Shown here piece by piece: positions 1-10,554 of a stretch of DNA of 64,000 nucleotides (position 1 is its first letter; every line of letters starts with the position of its first letter). A model generated the notes under the pieces. That model did no database searches, was not told the origin of the DNA, and saw only the letters and a program-made list of their open reading frames with translations. A program made the position numbers and the translations under genes. Source of the DNA: Diphasiastrum complanatum (lineage: Eukaryota; Streptophyta; Lycopodiopsida; Lycopodiales; Lycopodiaceae); assembly GCA_029204225.1 (NCBI GenBank), contig CM055092.1, positions 22,471,669 to 22,535,668 of the forward strand, in the 5' to 3' direction.

Positions 1-187
1 TCTTTGCATGCATTTTGGTGGATCCAATGCTTTGATTAGTGTTAGAACTTTGCTCTTTGGTTTATGTCCATACAACAGGCTATGGTTCATGCTGTGGTTC
101 ACCTGTGTGAAGCCTATTTGATCATTTACACTTTGTTTTAGATTGCTCTTGCTTACAAATCACGATAGTATCAATTCTAACTTGCAT

Positions 188-259
188 TTGGTGATAGAAT
201 TATTGATAGTAATGCAACCAATCACTCTTTTGGATTGAATGAATCCATTTATGGTCCTT
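188..259 (+). pseudogene. Copia protease remnant
   Basis: A short plus-strand stretch reads IIDSNATNHSFG, which resembles the copia aspartic protease motif (I)DSGATxH with the catalytic-loop glycine changed to asparagine. It lies before, not after, the zinc-knuckle remnant at 280-473, so the two pieces cannot belong to one colinear element. Only about 20 codons can be read, so the call is weak. Confidence 0.35.
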
Positions 260-279
260 ATTGTACTTTTCTTTCATAG

Positions 280-473
280 AGAAAACATGTTTTATTAATA
301 GAAAAGCAATTGGAAAGACAAAGGCAAGAACAAAGAAAGGACCAACTCAATGAGGGTGGATAACCATCCACATCACATGAGAAAGATAAAATGGAAAAGT
401 GAAGGATTAAGTGCTTCTTTGGTGGAAAGAAGAGGCACAATTCATCCAAGTGCTACAAAAAGAAAAATTGAAC
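280..473 (+). pseudogene. Copia gag C-terminal (zinc-knuckle) remnant
   Basis: A basic, glutamine-rich stretch is followed by KCFFGGKKRHNSSKCYKK. This matches the CX2CX4HX4C nucleocapsid knuckle of copia Gag except that the second cysteine is glycine. A stop codon interrupts the reading frame upstream. The sequence is closest in style to the gag of element K at 61.5-62.0 kb. It is non-functional. Confidence 0.5.
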
Positions 474-573
474 TTTAGAAACTTTGTTCAGGTCAATTAG
501 GACATTATTGAAATATCTTGTCAGTTATATCCATCAATAATATGCTGTAGAATTTGATAGAAACCTAATCTTG

Positions 574-1337
574 TCCCTACACCCCTCAACAGAATGGGGT
601 GGCTGAGAGGAGAAATAGAACATTATGTGAATGTTCTAAAGCCTTGAGATTAGATGCATGCTTGACAAAGTCATTTTGGGGTGAGTCACTCACTTGTGCC
701 AATTATTTGATCAATAGAGTTTCATGTAGATCTATTGATGGAAAAACTCCTTATGAAACACCTCAAGCACTTGAAAGTTTTTAGATGCACTTGTTATGTG
801 CATGTTTGGAGACAAGGACAAAGGAAGATCCATCATCAACAAAGGAAATCATGCTTGGATATATTAACTCAAGTAAGGGATACAAGGTATACCTTCCATC
901 CTTGGATAAGTTTTGTGGTGTTTAGAGATGTAATCTTTGATGAATACAAGATGCACAAGCTTGATGATGGCTCAACCATCTCAACAATCAAGAGGATAGT
1001 GGCCGAGAATCAAGATGATCTTGATTTTGAGGAGGAGTCTAAGGAGGAGCTTGAACCAAGTCAACCTACCACACCTAGCAAGGGTAAGAGTGGAGCCAAC
1101 AATGCTCACATATCAAGGCAAGGGGTAGCAAGCCGAGAGTAATCCATCTACTTCTTTTGCTTTTATGTCAAGTTTTGATGAGCCTTCAAATGTAAAGGAT
1201 GCTTCAAGTTCCAAAGAATGGTGCCAAGCGATGCTAGATGAGTATAATGCTTTGATGGATAATGATACTTGGATCCTTGTTGATAGACCTTCTAAGAATG
1301 TGATATGATGTAAGTGGGTGTTCAAACTCAAGTTAAA
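574..1337 (+). pseudogene. Copia integrase to RT-start remnant
   Basis: The piece opens with PQQNGVAERRNRTLCE, the signature at the end of the copia integrase core. It continues through FWGESLTCANYL and the GYxxxxKGY region, with frame changes near 784 and 1140. It ends in the N-terminal RT region (EWCQAMLDEYNALM, then CKWVFKLK) with a TGA where conserved Gly-Cys-Lys-Trp begins. The RT palm, YVDD and RNase H are absent. It is a 5'- and 3'-truncated fossil without LTRs. Confidence 0.85.
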
Positions 1338-1879
1338 TTAGATTTTTTTTCTCATCCTATGTGGCAATTAATATAGAGTATTTTTCTAGTTTGAAACTCC
1401 TCTAATGCTAGGTCATTTCAATTTTCATCTGAGCCTATACATGTTGCCATAGTTGGGGTACTCAGGACTGAGTTAAAGTCATTTTTATCTTACTGGATCT
1501 CCTAAGAGATTTTGGTGGGTTGAACTTTTTTTTGTACCTTAGCTTTTGAAAAATTCTAAGTGTATTGGTACAAAGAAGCATTAATGACGGGTCTACAAGT
1601 AGTTGTGGATAGTCTTGGACTATAATTGTTTGGATCTTTAACTTTTGTACATTGATTTCCAATGTAAAGTGACATTTCACCCAAAGATTCATGTAAACTG
1701 AGGTTACATGAAGGTGGCGTTATAATTAGAGGAAATTTTGATGTCAAGAGGGCCCTTTCAAAAGATGCTTTTTATTTATTTTTCAACCTTTTAAGCTTTC
1801 TTTGGACCAATAGAAAAAGCACATGTGTACTTTTACGTTACGTAGAAAATCTGCCCAAAATTCTTGGGTAAATTTTTTT
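1338..1879. other. Gene-free spacer with a dispersed repeat
   Basis: No coding sequence is convincing here. The part from about 1720 to 1855 resembles 29837-29965: both carry ATTAGAG, AGGGCC, AAAAGATGCTTTTT, ACCAAT and an ACGTWACGTAGAA block in the same order. The match is imperfect (roughly two thirds identical by eye) and of unknown nature. Confidence 0.45.
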
Positions 1880-2076
1880 AACATTCTATTCAAATCATGA
1901 TACATAGCACAAGACAAGATGTACAAAAATAGAGTGACTGTATTATCAGTTTTAATTTAGAGTGAATTCGTCAGTGTCTTGCTTGTTGGCGGAATGACAT
2001 TCTACTCTTTCGCTGTGTTCTGCTTGTTGGCAGACTTTCATGCACAGCTATGGTGTCTTTACTTTCTTAATCTGTT
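1880..2076 (-). repeat. Partial LTR of the element C family
   Basis: About 195 bp are nearly identical to 11862-12056 inside the LTR of element C, in the same plus-strand orientation. Shared stretches include GAGTGACTGTATTATCA and GAATTCGTCAGTGTC. The position, left of a minus-strand RT end, fits a truncated 3' LTR of element C. RNase H and both LTR ends are missing. Confidence 0.7.
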
Positions 2077-2146
2077 CGCGCGCATCAGCCGCACATGGAC
2101 AGAGAGGCCACACAGACCATGGCTAGTTTGATTTTCGAGCTGAACC

Positions 2147-2329
2147 TACCTTTTTTTGTGATGCAGCTCGAATCCTTTCTCTTCGTTTCTAGCTTTGTAG
2201 GTTAATCCGACATTCTGGGTACCCTTCAAATACTGTAGGATTCGTTTGGCCATTTTCCAATGTGCTAGACCAGGATTGGAACAGAATTGGCTCAATGCGT
2301 AGACAGAGAAGACCATATCGGGTCTGGTA
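2147..2329 (-). pseudogene. Element C RT C-terminus, split off by element B
   Basis: On the minus strand this reads TRPDMVFSVYALSQF followed by HWKMAKRILQYLKGT, the connection between RT and RNase H of copia elements. Its upstream RT part is at 8370-9246. The two were separated by insertion of element B, whose CAAAT target duplication lies at 2330-2334 and 8365-8369. RNase H itself is deleted. Confidence 0.8.
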
Positions 2330-2334
2330 CAAAT

Positions 2335-2610
2335 ACTTAGAATTTGCTTTGCACAGGAACACAGATCATGCTACACAGTAACACAGACAGAAAATCACTC
2401 TCCTCAGCAAGCTCACATAGCAACTGTATTTATCAAAATGAAATTACACTGTACATATAGTTGTTCACTAAGGCAACCCATGCATGACCCAGGTTGCCGT
2501 TGGCGGGACGCGTGTCCCGTCGACTTGCCTCGTGGCGAGGCCAACTAATCCTTATCCACTGATAGGACCCACAGTACAGTAACACAGTGATTCTAACTCT
2601 AATTCTAACT
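2335..2610 (-). repeat. Element B 3' LTR
   Basis: It is a direct repeat of 8089-8364. It contains the GC-rich segment GGGACGCGTGTCCC (imperfect palindrome) and ends in ATTCTAACT. The polypurine tract of the minus-strand element abuts its right edge at 2611-2620. Confidence 0.93.
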
Positions 2611-2663
2611 CTCTCCCTTAAAGTAGAGTCACTTTTTATACAGTCATATACATAGCTTTAAAG

Positions 2664-3344
2664 TCAACAAACTTTAAATACAGAAAGTTTTGATCTAAAC
2701 TTATCAAACTTTTTTCCAGTAAGTGGCTTAGTGAAAATATCAGCTAGTTGTTCTTCTGTGCTACAATGAACAACATGAATTTCACGACTTAGCAGCCTTT
2801 CACGTATGAAGTGATATTGGATCTCAATGTGTTTAGTTCTCGCATGGAACACTGGATTCTTTGCTAGCTGAATGCCACTCTGACTGTCGCTATGTAAAGT
2901 TGTGGGATTTTTCTGCTTGATGCCAATCTCTTCCAAGATTTGTCTCAACCATATAGCTTCTTGTGCAGCACTACACATTGCCTTATACTCTGCTTCTGTG
3001 GTGGAAAGAGCAATTGTACTTTGCTTCTTACTAGACCAGGAAAAGCAATTACCATAAAACTGGAATATATATCCTGTGGTGGATCTACGATCATCATAGT
3101 CACCTCCCCAATCCGCATCCACATAGCCACACAACTCAGGTAAACCATCATGCTTCCTGTAAATCAAGCCATACTCTGATGTGCCTTTCACATAACACAA
3201 AATGCGTTTAGCTGCTTTCCAATGCGTTTCCGTAGGTGCTGCCATAAACTGACTTACAATGCCAACAACATAGCATATATCTGGTCTAGTTGTGGTAAGG
3301 TAAATCAAGCTCCCTACTAATTGTCTATATAGCGTAGCATCAAA
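2664..3344 (-). pseudogene. Element B RNase H domain
   Basis: This is the RNase H end of Pol, which removes RNA from RNA/DNA hybrids during reverse transcription. Visible landmarks are YLTTTRPDICYVVGIVSQFM, the first acidic residue in GYVDADWGGD, TTEAEYKAMCSA (catalytic Glu), the HSDSQSGIQLAKNPVFHARTK region and the conserved tail QLADIFTKPL. The reading frame is open for 214 codons. A TGA at about 3345-3347 separates it from the RT, so Pol would be cut there. The domain itself looks intact. Confidence 0.9.
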
Positions 3345-3347
3345 TGA

Positions 3348-4310
3348 CTATGATTCATCAAGCTCAGAAAGCTTTTTACCTGGTTCAATAGGAGTGTTTA
3401 CTGGTTTGCAATCCTGCAACCTAAACCTATGCAGCAACTCGTTGACATATTTCACTTGTGTTAAACCCACTTCATGTCCTTTTTGCCACACTTCTACTCC
3501 AAGGCAGTAATGCATCAGGCTGAGATCCGTCATCTCAAATTGTTTCATGAGGTCTTTCTTGATTATGTCTATCATCTCTTGATTATTTCCCATAATAATC
3601 AAGTCATCAACATAAAGAGCAATCAAAGCAACCATACCATCAAAGCATAAGACATATAGATTTGGATCAGAATGTGTTCTCACCATCCCCTTTGAACGAA
3701 AGTAGGCATCAATCCTGCTATACCACGCACGTGGTGCTTGTTTAAGACCATAAAGCGCTTTCTTCAAGCGACATACTTTATTTTCTTGTCCTTTCGTTAC
3801 AAAGCCTTCATGTTGATCCATGAACACTTCTTCTTCTAACTCACCATTTAGAAAAGCAGATTTCACATCCATCTGATGCAAAGGCCAACCAAAATGTGAA
3901 GCTAAAGCAATAAGTAGACGTACAGTATTCCACTTACACACCGGTGCAAAGGTCTCCTCATTGTCAATGCCTTTATTTTGTGTGTACCCTTTGATTACCA
4001 ATCTTGCTTTGTGCTTTGCTATGCTTCCATCTGCATAGTACTTAGTTCTATATATCCATTTGCAACCAATGGATTTCTTGTCAACTGGTGGTTCTACTAA
4101 GTCCCATGTGCTATGCTTAGCAATTGACTCCATCTCCTCTCCCATGGCTTTGATCCAAATGTCATCATCCTTCGCTTCACCATAAGTCGAAGGTCCTTTG
4201 CTTTGAATAATGCTGGATAACAGAGCATAATTTGCTTCATACCTTTTAGGTAGTATCTTCTCTCGTTGATCTTCGTTGCTCTCCCTGGTTAGATGATCCT
4301 GGAAAGTCAT
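3348..4310 (-). pseudogene. Element B reverse transcriptase
   Basis: The RT domain is open for about 320 codons. It shows the N-terminal WIKAMGEEMESI and GCKWIYRTKY, then KARLVIKGYTQ, the QMDVKSAFLNGELEEEV block, KALYGLKQAPRAWY and the catalytic LYVDDLII near 3600-3615. It then runs through LGVEVWQKGHEVGLTQ to the PGKKLSELDES terminus, where a stop occurs. All residues known to be needed for polymerisation in the family are visible. Function as part of Gag-Pol is lost because frameshifts upstream disconnect it from integrase. Confidence 0.92.
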
Positions 4311-4360
4311 CTATATCGCGGCTCTCCATCAATCTCTCAAACCACTTAGGGAGCTTTCTG

Positions 4361-5912
4361 TCAGGTGATCTGCTTCCTTGTGAAAATGTTCCCACGGTAC
4401 ATCCTTCTCCTTGCGTTTGTCACCTGCAATTTCAATCCTTCTTGCACCAAAAGGTTTGTCCCTACCTCTCCAACTTGTTTCATGAGGCTAAGTAGTAGTA
4501 TCTTGAGATGTATCCTCATGTTCATCGCTCGGAAGGTCAATGAATGGATCATCATCAGGTGGTAGTGGTTCACCTTTGGCTTCTTCTTCGTGAATGCCTC
4601 CTCATGTATCATCTTTGAAAGATAACATCTCGGCTTATATGGATTTTGTTTTCGACTGGATCAAAACATCTATAGCCCTTCACGCGATCATCATATCCTA
4701 GGAATATGCACTTGATAGCTTTTACATCAAGTTTACGTCTTTCTTCCTTAGGAATATGTACAAAGGCCTTACATCCAAAGATTTGCAAGTGGTTCACCTT
4801 TGGCTTCTTCTTTGTGAATGCTTCCTCAGGTGTAATTTTTGGTATGGCAATGGTAGGACTTCTATTTTGAATATAGACGGTCGTGCTACATACTTCTGAC
4901 CAAAAATCTTTTGGTATTTCATCTCAGCTAGCATAGATCTGGCACTTTCCACAATTGTACAATTTTTGCGCTCAGCTACACCATTGAGACCAGGAGTATG
5001 AGCTTGCGTAAATTGTCTTTTAATCCCACATTGGTCACAAAGATCATTGAAGTCATTAGACTGATACTCACCTCCACTATCTGATCTTAGGACTTTGATC
5101 TTCTTACTTGTCTGATTTTCGACCAAGTTTTTGAAGTTCTTGAAGTTATCAAAAGTATCTGATTTCTTCTTCAGGAAGTAGATCCACATCTTACGTGACA
5201 TATCATCAATAAAGGTCATGAAATAGAAGGCTTTTCCTAAGGACATGGTCCTCATGGGCCCGCATAAATCTGTGTGGATTAAATCCAGGATGTTCTTTGC
5301 TCTTGCAACACCCCCTTTATTGAACTTCTCTCGATGCTGCTTCCCATATATACAAGATTCGCACATCAATTTCAAGTAATCTTCTATTGTAGGAAGTCCT
5401 GTTACCATCTCCAATTTTCTCATCAAACTGAGGTTTCCCAAGTTCAAGTGACCAAGCCTCTTGTGCCACAACTTAGTTTGCGAAAGAACGGATGATACAA
5501 GTCCATGTTGCCCCTTTATTGTAGCATTCAACCTGTACAATTTTGTATTGGGCTCTCTTACTCCATTCGCAATAACTTTGAACTTTTGGTTCGCAGCCTT
5601 CACAAAGCAACGATCATGGGCAAATTCTACTTTCAACTTTTGATCAGTAATGACTCCAATAGAAAGTAGATTTTTCTTCAAACCTAATACGTAAAGTACC
5701 TCCCTGATCATCCTGCTTTTGCCATCAGGCAGTTGGATTGAAACTGTGCCTATCCCCTTGATCATGCACACTTCACCGTTTGCTTGTGAAACAGATGTCC
5801 CATTTTCCAATGCCTTCAAACTATTGAACCAGTTCTTGTTACATGTCATGTGTCTTGTGGCTCCTGAGTCAATATACCATGCTTGATCATCTTGATTAGA
5901 TGACAATGCAGA
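4361..5912 (-). pseudogene. Element B protease and integrase
   Basis: The protease begins with AWYIDSGATRHMTCNKNWF. The GAG-pre-integrase zinc region (LWHKRLGHLNLGNL) and CESCIYGKQHREKF follow. The integrase core is recognisable by DLCGPM, FIDDMSRKMWIYFL, SDSGGEY and the GLNGVAERKNCTIVESARSML block. The frame breaks at about 4880-4800 and resumes with NHLQIFGCKAFVHIPKEERR to FDPVENKIHISRDVIF. A ~37-bp segment at 4569-4605 nearly repeats 4794-4830, so part of the damage is a small templated duplication. Confidence 0.88.
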
Positions 5913-6029
5913 TATGAAGATGTTAGAGTCTTCAATCTCACCTTCATCGACAAGGTTACCTGCTTGTTTTGGTTTCCCCTTGTCTTGTTCTGCCAGGAAT
6001 TTGCGACATTCACTCTTCTAGTGGCCCTT

Positions 6030-6776
6030 TTTACCACAATGGAAGCACTTGCCTTTCTTTTTAGTTTTGCTGGAAGATGCCTCATCCTCCTGAGACTTGG
6101 AAAATTGTTGTTTAGTCTTCTTCTTGCCCTTGCCCTTGCCTTGTTTTTGGCGTGTTGCAAGTGCCTGATCATCAGTATTTTGACGTCTAGCTTTCACCAT
6201 TTCTCATCGTTGCTCTTCCTGCATCAAGATTCCTGTGAGCTTGTCAAATCTTGGCAATATTTCTCTTGATGCTATTCCGCTCACAAACATCTGATAGGGT
6301 TATGTAATGCCGCATAATGCATTATGCACCAGCTCCACATCACGTATGCGCTCTCCAATAGAATGCAGTTCATCTCTCATTGTCTTGATTCTGGTCATGT
6401 ACGTCTGAATGTGCTCTCCTTGTTCCATGCGGACACTATTTAACTTTGACTTCAGAAACATGATTCTTGACGGATTTGACGTCTCAAACTGCTCCTTTAG
6501 CACATCCCATGCCTGTCTGGGTGTAATAGCATCACAAATGTGGGTAATGATGTGATCCTTCACTGACAAGTTAATGAAGGTCAAAGCTTTCCTCATCTTT
6601 TTGTCGAACACTTTGATGTCTACTTCATTTGGCGGCCTTCTCTCATCACCTGTGACGACTTCCCACACATCTTCCTCCATCAGTATGTTTTTCATTTTGA
6701 ATTTCCACACTGCATAGTTAGAAATCCCGTCCAATTTGCTACTTTCACTCAAAATGGACTCTCCCATGTTTGCCAT
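6030..6776 (-). pseudogene. Element B gag
   Basis: The copia Gag starts at the ATG at 6776 (MANMGESILSES) and shows the UBN2-like core: YAVWKFKMKNILMEEDVWEVV, AWDVLKEQFETS, LNSVRMEQGEHIQTYMTRI. A stop at about 6300 ends the first frame. The rest continues in another frame to the nucleocapsid knuckle CFHCGKKGH, followed by a TAG where Cys-proximal residues continue (SEC). Gag packages element RNA in cytoplasmic particles. This copy cannot make a full-length product. Confidence 0.85.
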
Positions 6777-8076
6777 CGCAAAACTGCTTAAAACTTTTGC
6801 CTTAGGCTAAGAACAGTATGTCGAGGCCAACAGTGATGTCAGAAGTTGAAAATAATGACCTGCACTTTTTTTCTTACTAGGCCACTTGCCGTTTTTCCAC
6901 CAATTTGAAAGCCAAATCGGCGTCGCCTTCCGAAATGCACTCAGTCGTCAATTCCCAACAACGTGCCTAGTGGAATGGTGAAACTACTTCTGGCGTACTC
7001 CGAACACTTTCTCCGCTGCAACCGCTCTGTTTTGCTATACCGTACTTGCAGGTACAATCCGGGTGCCCTTCGTTTGGAGGTTATAGCCTTTCGTTTGGGT
7101 CAAAACGGGCAAAGGACCCAAAAATAGGGACTTTTCTAGCTTTTGAACTGTTTCTTCACTTTGAAGAAACTTCACTCTTCACTTGTAAAGGGACCCAACT
7201 CAACTTTTGATATGAAAATTTTTTAAGAAGATGAAGGCTAGAATGCACTTCAATTCTTCAGGACCCTGTTTAAAGTTCATCCAATGGCTGAACCAAATCT
7301 TGTGGTTCACATTTCTCTCCCATCACAGATGCTGGATCGTTGATTCATTTGACACCTCATCCACAGGTTCAAAGTACATTTGGACATCAAACTAAACTCT
7401 TGCAGACGCTATGGTCTTCGATACACTAAGCTGAATGTTGCGTTGGGTGCGCGAACAGCCCGCGACTTCCCTGCCTGCGACCGCGCCTTCCTTCCCTGAA
7501 AAATGTTGGATCAAGCTCTCCTGTAGATCATTTTGAACACGATCTGAGGCCTGGAGCAGGGTCGCCCTACTGAATTCATGACTGTAGAGTGTTCAGTCAG
7601 GAAATTCCGTGGAGAAATGGTGATTTTAGCTCAAATTGACAAAGTGGCTTTTTCACCTATTTACCGCAAATATGCTAGGTTAACTGTCTGGAGACAAATC
7701 TCTGACACAAACCTCAGAATCTCTCCATGGCTCATTGACAATGTGATTAGCTTCCTTCCTGTCCTTACGACATCCAAAACGGTGCACAAACAGCGAAGAA
7801 ATCACCAGTTATGTATAAAAACCGTAACCCCAAGTCCGGTTTCAATTTTCAGCTGGCTTCAAAATTGTCAATTTTTCACCAAATTTTTCCCTGTCTAATG
7901 CTATGCACAGGCTAATAATCCCTCTGCTGAGCTTAGCAAACCTCTATAAATTAGAAACCATGCACCAGTGCTTCTCTTTCCGTCTTCAACCCGCCGTAAA
8001 ACCCTGAACTCTCAGAAGACGGTTCTCCCGAAGCTCTCTTCAACGACGACACTGTACTGTGTACACTCCCTGTACG
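6777..8076 (-). other. Element B long 5' leader
   Basis: About 1.3 kb lie between the primer site and the gag ATG, far longer than the roughly 0.6-kb leader of element G1. No protein motif is visible on either strand. A 106-codon plus-strand ORF here has no recognisable feature and is probably chance. Confidence 0.6.
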
Positions 8077-8088
8077 GCTCTGATACCA
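8077..8088 (-). promoter_or_regulatory. Element B primer-binding site
   Basis: On the minus strand this reads TGGTATCAGAGC, the complement of the 3' end of plant initiator-Met tRNA. It directly follows the end of the 5' LTR. Confidence 0.9.
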
Positions 8089-8364
8089 ACTTAGAATTTG
8101 CTTTGCACAGGAACACAGATCATGCTACACAGTAACACAGACAGAAAATCACTCTCCTCAGCAAGCTCACATAGCAACTATATTTATCAAAATGAAATTA
8201 CACTGTACATATAGTTGTTCACTCAGGCAACCCATGCATGACCCAGGTTGTCGTTGGCGGGACGCGTGTCCCATCGACTTGCCTCGTGGCGAGGCCAACT
8301 GATCCTTATCCACTGATAGGACCCACAGTACAGTAACACAGTGATTCTAACTTTAATTCTAACT
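8089..8364 (-). repeat. Element B 5' LTR
   Basis: It is a direct repeat of 2335-2610 and carries the element promoter by family analogy. It is followed on the right by the CAAAT target duplication and then by the RT sequence of element C. Confidence 0.93.
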
Positions 8365-8369
8365 CAAAT

Positions 8370-9246
8370 TGTTAAGTATATCAGACTACCGATTAAGTTA
8401 TGGTAGGGTATACCTGTCATCTTTTGTTCTTCCTCTTCTGTTTTTGGGCAATCCTGTTTCGTTAGCTTGGCTCCAACTATCATTGGTGTGGTTTTCTCTT
8501 CACAGTCCATCATGTGGTACTGCTTTAGCATTTTTCTGGCGTATTTTGACTAACTCAAGTGCATTTCACCATTTATTCGATCTCTTTCTAATCTCCAGCC
8601 CTAGGCATTTTGTTGCTTCTCCAAGATCTGTGATTTCGTAGTTTTCAAAAATCTGACTCTTCGTGTCTTTGATCATCATTAAGGAATTTCCTATCATCAA
8701 CGAATCATCCACAAAAATGGTCAATATCACAAAATCCTTTCCTACTCTTTTGATGTAGACATTACAGTCTGGTTGAGTAGGATTGAAGTCTAGACACTTC
8801 AAAAGTCCATCAAGCTTTTTGTACCAGGATCGTGATGCCTGTTTTAGACCGTAGATGATCTCTACAGTCGACAGACATATTGTCTGTTGTCGGGGTCTTC
8901 ATAGCCTTCATGTTGCTTCATGAAAATTTTCTCCTCTAGATCTCCATGGAGAAAGGCTGTTTTCACGTCAATCTGGTGAATTTTCAGATTGTACTATGTG
9001 GCGTATGCAAGGAGCATCCTTATGCTTGTCATCTTGGCCATGGGCAAATATGTGTCGAAATAGTCGACACCATATCTCTGTGTATAGCCCTTCGCGATAA
9101 GCCTTGCTTTGTAGCGGCCAATGGTGCCATCTGATTTCAGCTTTTTCTTGCACACCCATTTGCAGTCGACTACTTTTCTGTTTTTTTGGCAGTGGCTCTA
9201 ATGTCCATGCCTCATTTTGTCTCATCGACTCGATCTCTTCTGACAT
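8370..9246 (-). pseudogene. Element C RT (N-terminal and palm part)
   Basis: The minus strand reads [21 protein letters not shown], then a CKWV-type region, and, after frame changes, the palm with ILTIFVDDSLMIGN, where the catalytic YVDD is FVDD. It continues with YEITDLGEATKCLGLEI. Several frameshifts (near 9130, 8960 and 8890) break it. The 3' continuation is at 2147-2329. Confidence 0.8.
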
Positions 9247-9444
9247 TGCCTGTTTTCAAAATTCTCCCTCTGGACTCTAGATAGCTTCTTGGTATGTTGT
9301 TGGCTCTTTTGTGAAGCTGTAGTACTCAAACTACGTGTCTTTGCTCCATTGAAGATTGTTAGAATAGCGGTCTGTAGATCTTCTTTGTCTTGTTGACTTT
9401 CGAGGTTTGTTTTGTCGCTGCTCAAACATTTTTTGTTCGTGGGG

Positions 9445-10515
9445 TCAATCATCTGTCTCATGTTGCTCTGGAGTCTGGGGTCCTGCATTCTGATTTGATG
9501 ACTGTACTTGATCTCCCTCTTGAATAGGCAGTAGTGTGAAGATCTCATGGCCTCTTTCATCTTTCAGTCCAGGGAATGTGGACTCGTTGAACTTTACATC
9601 TCTGCTCGAAACAACCTTCTTCGTGGTTGGATCGTAGAGTCTGTACACATGTGTTCCGTTCGAGTAGCCGACCATGATTGTTTGTTCGGATTTGTCGTCG
9701 AGCTTGCTTCTCTTTTCCTTTGGAATGTGCTTGTATGCTGCACATCCAGACACTCATGCATATGACAACTATTGCTTCGGCCCAGAATTGGCCTGGCAAT
9801 TGAGCCTGTGCTATCATGCATCTAGCTCCTTCGACTAGCGTTCTATTTTTTCTTTTTTCCACACCGTTGTATTCTGGTTGTATGCAGGAGTGAACTGGTG
9901 TTCAATCCCCTGTTCTTCGCAGAATCTTGAGAATTATGTGCTTTTGTATTCACCTCCATTGTAAGATCTAAGGATCTGTATCCTTCTTGAGGTGTGTCGC
10001 TCTACGAATGCCACGAACTTCTTGAAAGAATCAAATACTTCAGATTTATTCTTCGAATAGTAGATCATGGTCATTCGGTTGTAATAATCTATGAACGTTA
10101 GAAAATATCTCGAACCTGAGAGCGAATCTATTTTCATTGGTCCACACACATCAGAGTGGACAAGTTCAAGAATTTCTTTGGCTCTTCTTCCTTCGTGTGT
10201 GAATGGATTCCAATGTTGCTTGCCTTTCTGACAAGCTTCGCAGAACTCAGTCTCGGGCCTTGATATTTTGAGATATGTGACAATGTCCTTTGTGCTCATG
10301 TTGTGTAGGCTCCGCATTTTCAGATGATACATTCTCCTATGCCAGAGCTGATCTTCGTTTTCTAAAGCATTTAATATGCTATCAGAGTTGCTGATTATTT
10401 TGGCCTGATAGAGGTTTCCTTCTCTGCATCCGACCGTCAGCAACTTGTTTGTCGTCTTCTCGATCATACGACAAGTGTTGCCGTCGAACAAAACTCGAAT
10501 GTCTAGATCTGCCAT
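9445..10515 (-). pseudogene. Element C integrase
   Basis: It starts with the pre-integrase segment (LWHRRMYHLKMRSL, CEACQKGKQHWNPF). The core shows DVCGPM, FLTFIDYYNRMTMIY and LRSYNGGEY, in which the DNGGEY-type motif reads YNGGEY, so a catalytic-region Asp is lost. After a break the C-terminal part has EKRKNRTLVEGARCMI and the IPKEKRSKLDDKS and GYSNGTHVYRLYDP region. Frames change near 9930, 9860 and 9760. Confidence 0.82.
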
Positions 10516-10554
10516 CTTGGAGACAGATAGCAGATCTTTTCAAAGTGAGGGCAC

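Larger units (their letters stand above)
2335..8364 (-). mobile_element. Element B: near-complete Ty1/copia retrotransposon
   Basis: A 6.0-kb minus-strand element with two 276-bp LTRs that differ at about six positions by eye. It has a CAAAT target duplication on both sides (2330-2334, 8365-8369), a tRNA-iMet primer site and a purine tract (AAGGGAGAG) beside the left LTR. Domain order is gag, protease, integrase, RT, RNase H, which defines copia. A handful of stops and frameshifts inactivate it. The LTR ends are not TG...CA: in plus orientation they read ACTTAGAAT and ATTCTAACT. It is inserted in the RT of element C, so it is younger than C. Confidence 0.92.

Noticed and set aside
7578-7898. 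106-codon plus-strand ORF
   Set aside because: It lies antisense in the leader of element B and shows no protein feature.
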